Virus record (IMG/VR): IMGVR_UViG_3300002231_000705
Coordinates: 1 to 21,197 of that record
Reading direction: 5' to 3' (one strand)
Length of the DNA stretch: 21,197 bases
Source: a virus
Shown here one piece after another: positions 5,984 to 12,802 of this stretch. Both the position numbers and the translations under genes were made by a program. Position 1 is the stretch's first letter; every line of letters begins with the position of its first letter. The notes beneath the pieces are model-generated. The model had not been told where the DNA came from, did not search any database, and worked only from the letters and a program-made list of their open reading frames with translations.

Positions 5984-8494
5984 GAGTAGGAAACCCAGTT
6001 CTTGGTTTAGGTTCTCTTTAATGGATTTCCTATTATACATTTCCATTACTGCCCTGTTCACCTCAAGACTAAAGTTGGTATGGTGCCCTTTAATCTTACC
6101 AGTATCCCCTGCTTTACTTAACACAAACTCATTCTTTAATGTTATTTTCATGTTACCCGAAGATAATTCTGCTTGACCTGTAGTAGAGTTAACCGTAAGG
6201 TCCCAGGAGTTCCCCATCTGATCTATTTCACCGTTTAGTACTGATCTCCAAGCATCTCTAAGGGGGTCATTCTGCTTGAACACATAATTTTTAGATCCAA
6301 TTAAATCTCTATAGTCACACACTAGTTGATTATCATCCGACCCTCCTGCGTGAAACATCTTATGAGCGATCTGCAACTGTGCAGATCTCCTGACAGTGGG
6401 ATCCTCAGACTTTAAATCGTTAGCCACCCTATCAGCTTGTAGTAGAGTTACTGTCTGGTTTTTCAAAGAATCAAACGCGGCACGCAACTCATATTTAGTG
6501 CCTGTTCCTTTTATAATTTTTCTAGCATTTTTCTCTAGATCTGTAAGAAGTCCTGGGCTAGTATCATAACCCAAGCTCCTAAGTTTATCTAAAATGGATT
6601 TAGAGAATGTTTTAGGGGTATCTTTAGTGTTTATTTTTTTACCATCTTTAGTAGTAACTATGGCTTCGGTTGGGAGATCAAAAGCAGCGGTAGCTATTTT
6701 GTCTAACTCATCAAAGTAACCTTTAACAGCAGTTCTATCAGAACGAGACATTTGGAGATTACTAGATATTGTTTTTAGTAAACTTTCCTTGGTATAACTC
6801 TGCCTCATTAAGCCATCCTTACCAGCAAAAGTATTAGCAGCCCCACCTCCATACTTCGCTGTGTTTAAACTCATATAGTTTTTCAAACTTACCTTTAAAA
6901 CTGAAACTTCTTGTCCTGGTGAGTAAACTCCTGCGGCTATTAGTGCATCAAGTTCTTCTAAATGTTTATCCCCAAACGCTTCTTCAATAGGCATACTGTA
7001 AGGCTCCACCTCAAGCCCAGACTTTTGTGCAGCTATCTTTGCTTCATCTAAATCATTATACAGTTCTAAAACATCTTGCCTCTTACCCCTTCCTACTTGA
7101 TCCCCAACTGAAAGTGCATACTTTGGGCTTCTAACCCTCAAGGATTCAGCAGAGTGTTTTAACATGCTTTCAAATAAACTCTTGGACGCTTCCCCTTCAC
7201 CCAGAACCTCATACAATTCTCTTGCTAACTCCTTAGTATCAACGTCAATGCCCGCTTCAACAGTTCTCGATACCCAACCTTCAGAATCAATCTTTGCCTT
7301 GATTAACTTTTGGGAAATAGTGCTTACCATCTGGGCTCGCAACATCATGAGAGGTTCCGGTAGGCTCCCATCTTTCCCTCGAAGTAACGCTAGAGAAGCT
7401 ACTGTTAATATTTGCTCCATTGCCACTCCCCTTACGTTGTTAGTAGAACCTGTGCCTGTAATGGGAGGTCTAACAGTCATTGTCGCAAGCTCATATGAAG
7501 GATCAGCTTTCTTACAAATGGAAGTAGCTTTATCTAACAGATCTTTAATAAAAGCCCCTCTTCCTGCTCCTCCATCAAAACTTAATCCCCTAGAGGCATC
7601 TCCTGACCCTTTTACTACAACGTCCCCCCGGTTAGTTACGGCAAAATTAGACAGAACATTCTTACATTCATCGGGAGTTAAAGCTTCTTTACTATCTTTA
7701 ACAATAACGTCCACAAGGTCTCTAAACGATCTGCTTATAAGAGAAGTTTGAGCTTCTTCTAAGGGCTCCTCCTGAGAGACCCACAAACCATCTTGCATAC
7801 TTAGAGAGAACTTAGGGGATAGTAAAGCTCTCTGAAAAGACCAAGTTGAGTCCCCATAAAAGTAGTTACCATAATGAGCAGCCCCTATAAGCTTGTCCCA
7901 TTTCGTATCCTTGATAGGTCCTGGGATGTAGTTTTCACCTTCTTCTTTAGACTTCTCCCATTTACCCATAATTTTCCATATATCTTTTTTTAAACCAAAA
8001 ATATTTCTAAAGTCTTTCTCCACTGATCTAATAGTATCCTCCGAAAGGCCAGTCTGACTGAGCATTAGCTGTTGCTTCCCAATGAAGTCTACATCCCCTG
8101 GAGTAAGAGGAGGTACAATCTCCATCTGCTGTTCTTCCTCTGGAGAGTCTACTTGAGAGCCTTCTTCGCCCTCTCCTGCCCCTTCCTGAGGGAGATTGGG
8201 GTCTGTAGCACTCCCGAAATGGCCCACAAAGTTGTCCCAGTTCTTTCTTATCGGTTGCGCGTAGGACTTGTTTGGGTTGGTCGCAAACATTGCAACCCCA
8301 TCATCATTGTTCCATACATAGAGAGCTTTGCCTGAAGGGGTGGATACCGCAATAGGAGCTTGCCCAGGTGCCGGGACTTGGTCCAGAGCCTGATTGGCTA
8401 ATGTCACCGCTTCTAGATCTTGCTGCTCTAATAACCTAAGGTCACGGTTGTGAATACGGCTAAAACTCTCTAGTATTTCTTTGTAAATATCCAT
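5939..8494 (-). CDS. Large hypothetical protein, 851 residues, downstream of the tail genes
   Basis: Not recognised. Residues 1-90 form a mixed region (ALYVWNNDDGVAMFATNP). An acidic, Pro-rich linker follows at about 95-130 (EGAGEGEEGSQVDSPEEEQQ). A long globular part comes next, with a Gly-rich stretch (GDASRGLSFDGGAGRGAF) near residue 300 and many charged helices. The end is helical (NQELGFLLSRMGTLLEKM). There is no signal peptide, membrane segment or enzyme motif I can name. In T4 the portal gene 20 follows gene 19, but nothing here resembles a portal. It has its own start signal: TATAAT ends five bases before the ATG and there is no Shine-Dalgarno site. A terminator separates it from the tail tube gene. 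A virion-internal or injected protein is possible by size and location only. Confidence 0.8.
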   Translation of the reverse strand: MDIYKEILESFSRIHNRDLRLLEQQDLEAVTLANQALDQVPAPGQAPIAVSTPSGKALYVWNNDDGVAMFATNPNKSYAQPIRKNWDNFVGHFGSATDPNLPQEGAGEGEEGSQVDSPEEEQQMEIVPPLTPGDVDFIGKQQLMLSQTGLSEDTIRSVEKDFRNIFGLKKDIWKIMGKWEKSKEEGENYIPGPIKDTKWDKLIGAAHYGNYFYGDSTWSFQRALLSPKFSLSMQDGLWVSQEEPLEEAQTSLISRSFRDLVDVIVKDSKEALTPDECKNVLSNFAVTNRGDVVVKGSGDASRGLSFDGGAGRGAFIKDLLDKATSICKKADPSYELATMTVRPPITGTGSTNNVRGVAMEQILTVASLALLRGKDGSLPEPLMMLRAQMVSTISQKLIKAKIDSEGWVSRTVEAGIDVDTKELARELYEVLGEGEASKSLFESMLKHSAESLRVRSPKYALSVGDQVGRGKRQDVLELYNDLDEAKIAAQKSGLEVEPYSMPIEEAFGDKHLEELDALIAAGVYSPGQEVSVLKVSLKNYMSLNTAKYGGGAANTFAGKDGLMRQSYTKESLLKTISSNLQMSRSDRTAVKGYFDELDKIATAAFDLPTEAIVTTKDGKKINTKDTPKTFSKSILDKLRSLGYDTSPGLLTDLEKNARKIIKGTGTKYELRAAFDSLKNQTVTLLQADRVANDLKSEDPTVRRSAQLQIAHKMFHAGGSDDNQLVCDYRDLIGSKNYVFKQNDPLRDAWRSVLNGEIDQMGNSWDLTVNSTTGQAELSSGNMKITLKNEFVLSKAGDTGKIKGHHTNFSLEVNRAVMEMYNRKSIKENLNQELGFLLSRMGTLLEKMEVSY

Positions 8495-8499
8495 AACTC

Positions 8500-8505
8500 A
8501 TTATA
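8500..8505 (-). promoter_or_regulatory. TATAAT box five bases before the 851-residue gene (leaderless promoter candidate)
   Basis: TATAAT at 8505-8500 is followed by five bases and ATG, with no purine-rich ribosome site in between. It lies directly after the T-run of the preceding terminator. The arrangement equals that at 5428 and resembles those at 4446 and 4464. Confidence 0.4.
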
Positions 8506-8507
8506 GT

Positions 8508-8542
8508 AAAAAAGCCTTCTCCCTATATTTAGAGAGAAGGCT
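8508..8542 (-). terminator. Rho-independent terminator after the tail tube gene
   Basis: A perfect 9-bp stem (AGCCTTCTC / GAGAAGGCT, 8513-8521 and 8534-8542) with a 12-base loop is followed on the minus strand by a T-run. It lies 25 bases after the tail tube stop codon and would end the neck-tail transcript. The loop contains TCTAAATA on the minus strand (8533-8526), one mismatch from the T4 late promoter TATAAATA. Confidence 0.8.
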
Positions 8543-8567
8543 AATCTTAGTGCTCACTTATCCTTTA

Positions 8568-9191
8568 TTAGAATCCTGGACCGGCAAGACCAAGATCTTG
8601 ATACTTACCATAGTCAACGAAATCGTATCTAAATGTTACTTCAAGGGTTGAGAACTCATTTGTGGAATAGTTCTTTTCAGAGAATCTAGTAGCCGTGGGA
8701 TACACACCATACATCTCTACATAAGCATGAGGAGTATTTGTATTATCCAACTCCACGATAGTCATCCTCTGAGCCTTGAAAGGAGTAATAGGGGTGCCCG
8801 CAGGATCAGCGACCTTAGTTACTTCACCCGTAATAGGGTCATACATCGACTTAAACCATCTCCACAAGGAAGGGGTAGCCTGACTAAGAAGTTGGTTATC
8901 AAAGGTAATCTGCACAGTTTCAGGAGTAAACTTCCCTGGATAGAATACCTTATCATTAACCCTGTCCACCACGATATCCTCTATTTGGCCTCCAACTGGA
9001 CTAACCTGCTTGGCAGCTGCGACAAGATCGGTGTAAGCTGTTACGCCTTGAGCGAGAAGACCATAGAATCTCACTTCAAATTGATAAGCTCTTACAGAAT
9101 CAAGCTTAGTTGATATCTTTGGAAGTTCAGACCCAGGTCTAAACGTCCCTCTCACTTCATTTTTATAAATTCCAGGAGGTATACTAGTCAT
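8568..9191 (-). CDS. 19: Tail tube protein, gp19-like
   Basis: The 207-residue protein follows the sheath gene by five bases, the invariant order in T4-like tails. VRAYQFEVRFYGL near residue 33 and the ending TLEVTFRYDFVDYGKYQDL match the beta-barrel tube fold of gp19 homologues. It is somewhat longer than T4 gp19 (163 residues), with an extended N-terminal arm (PPGIYKNEVRGTFRPGSELP). It would stack as hexamers inside the sheath to form the DNA channel. The start ATG has only a weak upstream site (GTAAGAAAT), so translation is probably coupled to the sheath gene. A terminator follows. Confidence 0.85.
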   Translation of the reverse strand: MTSIPPGIYKNEVRGTFRPGSELPKISTKLDSVRAYQFEVRFYGLLAQGVTAYTDLVAAAKQVSPVGGQIEDIVVDRVNDKVFYPGKFTPETVQITFDNQLLSQATPSLWRWFKSMYDPITGEVTKVADPAGTPITPFKAQRMTIVELDNTNTPHAYVEMYGVYPTATRFSEKNYSTNEFSTLEVTFRYDFVDYGKYQDLGLAGPGF

Positions 9192-9196
9192 ATTTC

Positions 9197-11242
9197 TTAC
9201 CCATTAATGGTAGCCGATTGGCTTGTTAGGTTAACTTCAAAAACAATCGTTTCAGCAGCCTTTGTCGGCTTGATTGTAACTGAGCACCATAGTTCATTTC
9301 TATCTACTCTTAAAGGAGTGTTCGTAGTAGAATCACATATTACCGCACCTTCAACAATGGCTCTTCTTGCTAGGAGATCACCGATAAATGGATCCAAATT
9401 GGCCTTTACTTGCTCCCAGGTAAATTGGTCATTAGGCTCAAACTGGAAGGGCTTCCCTAATTGTAATAATGTCTTACGGATAAAGATCATTAACCTTCGA
9501 ACATTAACTCGGTCCAAAGCACTTGGCTTTCTCTGAGTAGTTCTTTGCCCAAAAATTACAATCCCTTCCGCTGGATCTTTCACAATAGGGTTCAAGGAGT
9601 TAGCATAAAGACTATCTTTATCCCCTTGGTTGAGGATGGTCTCAGTATCCGTGGGCTTTGTTAGCCTACCTCTATTGATACCTGCTGGAGCAAACCAGGG
9701 CTCACTCACAGAGTCAGTGAATACGCATTGTCTAGCAGCGAAGATTGCTGGGTCATACCATTCTTCCGCCCCAGCGAAGTAGTTGAATACTTGCACCCAA
9801 GGCCAGTAAGCAGCTGCATAAGAGGAATTCAAAGCAGCGGTTCTAGTGCCCTTGCCATTAATCCAGTCCGTCGCATCCTGAACCTTACCAACAGCAAGAG
9901 GAGGGGATACAAGTGCTAAGAAATTCTTTGAGGACTCAGCAAGGGTCACCAGCTCGTTCTGAACAGCATCGTCAGAAATTCCAGGAACTGCTGCTAGTGA
10001 AATGTTTAAGGAATCATCATTTAAAGCATGGATCCCAGTCTTGTTAGTAGCACTACCCTTCAAAGCAGAGATCCCAGAACCAGTATATCCGCTCTTCCCA
10101 GAAGTAAAGTTATAAGTGCCTTCTATTGGTTTAACAAATCTTGGAGTAAGGGCATCGGCCACAGCGACCTCCCCGGATCCCGCGATTCCTACCGCCACAG
10201 GTAGCGTATCACCCCACACGTTGGGGAAGCTTGCATAATCTGTCTCTGCTACAGGTATTGACGCGGCATTCACATATACGTAATCTGATTTGGCATTTAG
10301 CTCGTCATTAGTGAGGAGTCTCTCAAAAGAATCTGCCGATACAGAGGCTAGCTCCCCCGTGAAAACTTCAGCTTGGGCACCATCTGAATTCACCACAAAC
10401 CGGTCGAGGACTGATCTGTTAGTTACTTCTACTGAAATTCCTTGAGTTGAGCCATCTCTTAAACCACTTATATTATAAGCCGTCCCTGGATACAAGGAGT
10501 AAGCAACTAGTCCTATCGAGGATATATCAAAGCCACGAATAGTAACGTCACCCGCTTCAGGGACTTGTCCAGTGATGCCGTTATTAACGGCACTAACGGC
10601 CCCGTTCGCCCGAATCGGTTGGAACCTAAGACCTTCGTTGCCATCCACGCCCACTGTACTTGATAGGCGTAAAGTAGCCCCAGACCCGGCAAACCTAGAT
10701 GCTAAAACAAAAGCACCTGCTGCCGCCGCAGATTCATAGGCGATTAGGGGCTGATCATCAGTCAGTTCAGGATTAAATGCATTAAAGAGAACTTTTCGCC
10801 GGGTATTATGGGTCGTAGTGCTAGCCGGGATGACTACAAGGCCGCTCGTGGAAAAGACTCCTTGATTATCGTTAACTTGATAATAAAGCGAAGAAGGCGC
10901 AACAGGATCCCAGTTCCCAGAAACGAATGCAGCTGGAGCGGCCCCTAAAGGAATAACAGCACTAGCTGCCGCCGCACTTTCATCAGCCGCTCTTACAAAG
11001 TATAACTGATTGGTTGCTTCAAGAATCTCTAAGGAACCTTCGAGCCCCTGTCCAGGCATATCCGTGTTAGGTCTCCCGAAGTTCTTAAGAAGGTTTTCTT
11101 GGCTCGTAATTAAAGTTGCCTTATTAGTTGGGCCTTTGTCAGCGAATCCAACAATTCCCACAACACTTGAATTGACGTTAGGGGTATAAATTGAAACATC
11201 ATTTTCAAGTACTACAACGGAAGGACTAGTAGGTATTGCCAT
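9197..11242 (-). CDS. 18: Contractile tail sheath protein, gp18-like
   Basis: 681 residues, close to T4 gp18 (659). The N-terminus VVGIVGFADKGPTNKATLIT, followed by NLLKNFGRP, is the standard sheath start. Near the C-terminus NVRRLMIFIRKTLLQLGKPF, then WEQVKANLDPFIGDLLARRA, is the conserved domain that holds neighbouring sheath subunits together. The middle is a variable, Ala/Ser/Gly-rich surface region of about 300 residues, as usual in this family. The protein forms the outer helical tube that contracts to drive the inner tube into the host. The ATG lies two bases after the upstream gene's stop (TAATCATG), indicating coupled translation. Confidence 0.95.
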   Translation of the reverse strand: MAIPTSPSVVVLENDVSIYTPNVNSSVVGIVGFADKGPTNKATLITSQENLLKNFGRPNTDMPGQGLEGSLEILEATNQLYFVRAADESAAAASAVIPLGAAPAAFVSGNWDPVAPSSLYYQVNDNQGVFSTSGLVVIPASTTTHNTRRKVLFNAFNPELTDDQPLIAYESAAAAGAFVLASRFAGSGATLRLSSTVGVDGNEGLRFQPIRANGAVSAVNNGITGQVPEAGDVTIRGFDISSIGLVAYSLYPGTAYNISGLRDGSTQGISVEVTNRSVLDRFVVNSDGAQAEVFTGELASVSADSFERLLTNDELNAKSDYVYVNAASIPVAETDYASFPNVWGDTLPVAVGIAGSGEVAVADALTPRFVKPIEGTYNFTSGKSGYTGSGISALKGSATNKTGIHALNDDSLNISLAAVPGISDDAVQNELVTLAESSKNFLALVSPPLAVGKVQDATDWINGKGTRTAALNSSYAAAYWPWVQVFNYFAGAEEWYDPAIFAARQCVFTDSVSEPWFAPAGINRGRLTKPTDTETILNQGDKDSLYANSLNPIVKDPAEGIVIFGQRTTQRKPSALDRVNVRRLMIFIRKTLLQLGKPFQFEPNDQFTWEQVKANLDPFIGDLLARRAIVEGAVICDSTTNTPLRVDRNELWCSVTIKPTKAAETIVFEVNLTSQSATING

Positions 11243-11244
11243 GA

Positions 11245-11520
11245 TTAATTACTCTCTACTTTGTTTTGGTTTCTGACCTTTGCAGGCTTTACTATTTTCT
11301 TACCTGGAGGAGTAGGAGATACCACCTTTGGAGGGGGATCTTCTACAATACGCACTTTAAACATTCTTCTCTGAACAAGATTATCCAAGACCGTGCTTTT
11401 CCAGGAATTAGGGGTTTCAATAGTTTTTTTGGAACCTATAAAGACATACTTTATTTCTCCACTTGAGAGATTAAAAGGTACTGAAACCCCTTGCATACAA
11501 GTATTCTTAATAATTTTCAT
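11245..11520 (-). CDS. Small hypothetical protein before the sheath gene
   Basis: 91 residues. Residues 1-60 look folded (VPFNLSSGEIKYVFIGSKK, then TPNSWKSTVLDNLVQRRMFK), probably a small beta-rich domain. The last 30 residues are Pro/Lys-rich and likely disordered (KVVSPTPPGKKIVKPAKV). The ATG at 11520 has AGGAG nine bases upstream. It is separated from the gp15-like gene by 65 bases that contain a TAAATA box, so it may head a sheath-tube transcript. Function unknown; its position between tail terminator and sheath suggests a small virion or assembly protein. Confidence 0.7.
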   Translation of the reverse strand: MKIIKNTCMQGVSVPFNLSSGEIKYVFIGSKKTIETPNSWKSTVLDNLVQRRMFKVRIVEDPPPKVVSPTPPGKKIVKPAKVRNQNKVESN

Positions 11521-11538
11521 ATCTATAAGCTCCTACTA

Positions 11539-11544
11539 TATTTA
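11539..11544 (-). promoter_or_regulatory. TAAATA late-promoter-like box before the 91-residue/sheath genes
   Basis: CGTAAATA on the minus strand matches six of eight positions of the T4 late consensus TATAAATA. It lies 18 bases before the ATG at 11520, with AGGAG in between. Similar boxes at similar distance precede the scaffold and the first neck gene. Confidence 0.3.
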
Positions 11545-11580
11545 CGTCTAAAGAGGGATCATTTCTATTAAATTTATTCA

Positions 11581-11607
11581 AGACACTATTCTACTAGTGT
11601 AGTGTCT
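11581..11607 (-). other. Inverted repeat overlapping the stop codon of the gp15-like gene
   Basis: AGACACTA (11581-11588) and TAGTGTCT (11600-11607) can form an 8-bp hairpin with an 11-base loop covering the last codons and stop of the gp15-like gene. No T-run follows on the minus strand, so it is not a standard terminator. It may protect or end the transcript, or be chance. Confidence 0.3.
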
Positions 11608-12260
11608 ATGTTGGTATCAATCTCAGTAATCTCGCCTGTATTCGTAAACATAAATTTAGGACTAGGTATATAGGTTTCCAAGGAAACTTGAATAGACTTT
11701 TGAATTATTCGATCACTAGTATCCGCCGCAATCATACTTCCTAAATCCATTTCAGACACAAGAAAAGCTTTATTGTAATCTGAAAATTTTGTTCGAATAT
11801 CCATATCAGGATTGAACAACGAGAAGATACCCGACCTAATCATATCCATATCCGCTTTATACTTACACCAGATATTAACTTCATAATTAATATTTATAGC
11901 TCTAGGTGCAAGACTTAAAATTCTTACTGCTCTTAATTTTTTGGGATCCCAATACGATTCATGCATTAAAATGGGGTTGTATCTTCTTCTATCATCAGAG
12001 TTTTCAGTGGACTTCTCCACAATAGTGAGCATGGGGAGAATTAATGTGTTGTCTGCTTTCAACTTACCCGCGATTCTCTCGGGGTTACCATGAGAGCACT
12101 TTACTTTCACCCTATTGTGATTTCCGTCAATATAGTAAATGTTACTAAAGATATGTAGCATCTGCCTTAGACTATCCTTATAGACGTTATCTATCACCGG
12201 CAGAAGCTTAGTTTTAGTCATACTTGCAATTTGATTTCTAGGGTCAGTGTTTACGCTCAT
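11586..12260 (-). CDS. 15: Tail terminator / sheath stabiliser, gp15-like
   Basis: 224 residues (T4 gp15 is 272). The order and motifs follow gp15: a helical start with LRQMLHIFSNIYYI, then KVKCSHGNPERIA where T4 has its first strand, then ILPMLTIV. The segment INYEVNIWCKYKADMDMIRS followed by LFNPDMDI aligns with the T4 segment MIYELSIFTRYEDDMFQIVE and its following FQPHF. gp15 caps the completed tail as a hexamer and contacts the neck. The ATG overlaps the upstream stop (ATGA) and has a strong GGAGG site in the end of the gp14-like gene. The similarity is judged from memory of T4 gp15, but the gene order gp13-gp14-gp15 supports it. Confidence 0.78.
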   Translation of the reverse strand: MSVNTDPRNQIASMTKTKLLPVIDNVYKDSLRQMLHIFSNIYYIDGNHNRVKVKCSHGNPERIAGKLKADNTLILPMLTIVEKSTENSDDRRRYNPILMHESYWDPKKLRAVRILSLAPRAININYEVNIWCKYKADMDMIRSGIFSLFNPDMDIRTKFSDYNKAFLVSEMDLGSMIAADTSDRIIQKSIQVSLETYIPSPKFMFTNTGEITEIDTNIDTTLVE

Positions 12261-12802
12261 AACTTACCTCCAACATCATCCACCCTATCAAATCTATCTT
12301 CATTATAAATATCCTCGGTATCGCGAAGAAGTTTAGCGTGAACTAATAGGTGATAAACCCCATAGGCTTCAAAGCTATCCTCCTGGACTTCGTAAACCTC
12401 AAACTTCATTTCCTGAAATTCTGGTCGAAGAACGTCACCAATTTTAATTGTCCTACCTAAGGTGTCTTCGGTATAAGATTTATTAAATACAAATACTTGA
12501 TCTATTTGCATCTCCACACCAAACTGAGAAAGGTTTTCTTCTATAGGTCTGGGGTCGTAGTGAGCCCATAGGGTAATCGGCTCAGAAGCTATTGCTTTTT
12601 GTCTAGACTCCTGATAAACGTCATCTATATCCTCACTCTTAACATACTCAAATACCTGGACCTTGGACCCAGAAAGCTTGATGTTTTCTGCATCTATCTT
12701 ATTGAACAAGTTCTTATCATTTTTCTTATTAAATAATGATAAGCGAGTGTTCCTAACTTCAGGAAAGTTAGTAGGAGGAGTATTTACTTTAAATCTGGAC
12801 AT
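12257..12802 (-). CDS. 14: Neck protein, gp14-like
   Basis: 181 residues, shorter than T4 gp14 (256). KKNDKNLFNKIDAENIK resembles the gp14 beginning. The later block FGVEMQIDQVFVFN, then IGDVLRPEF, then EVYEVQEDSFEAYGVYHLLV has the gp14 layout: a strand pair, a 'GD-hydrophobic-P' turn, a Phe-Glu strand and a final strand pair. gp14 sits between gp13 at the portal and gp15 at the tail, closing the head and forming the connection. The gene starts inside the upstream stop (TAATG), and its own stop overlaps the gp15-like start (ATGA), so all three are tightly coupled. Assignment relies mainly on synteny plus the fold pattern. Confidence 0.72.
   Translation of the reverse strand: MSRFKVNTPPTNFPEVRNTRLSLFNKKNDKNLFNKIDAENIKLSGSKVQVFEYVKSEDIDDVYQESRQKAIASEPITLWAHYDPRPIEENLSQFGVEMQIDQVFVFNKSYTEDTLGRTIKIGDVLRPEFQEMKFEVYEVQEDSFEAYGVYHLLVHAKLLRDTEDIYNEDRFDRVDDVGGKL

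Noticed and set aside
7164-7751. Plus-strand open frame of 195 residues opposite the 851-residue gene
   Set aside because: An antisense shadow with no ribosome site or recognisable motif and low-complexity Ser/Pro content.
5939-8494. The 851-residue protein as tape measure or portal
   Set aside because: It lacks the long uninterrupted helix of tape-measure proteins, and no portal-like segment was recognised.
11581-11607. Hairpin at the gp15-like stop as an intrinsic terminator
   Set aside because: No T-run follows on either strand; kept only as an inverted repeat of unknown role.
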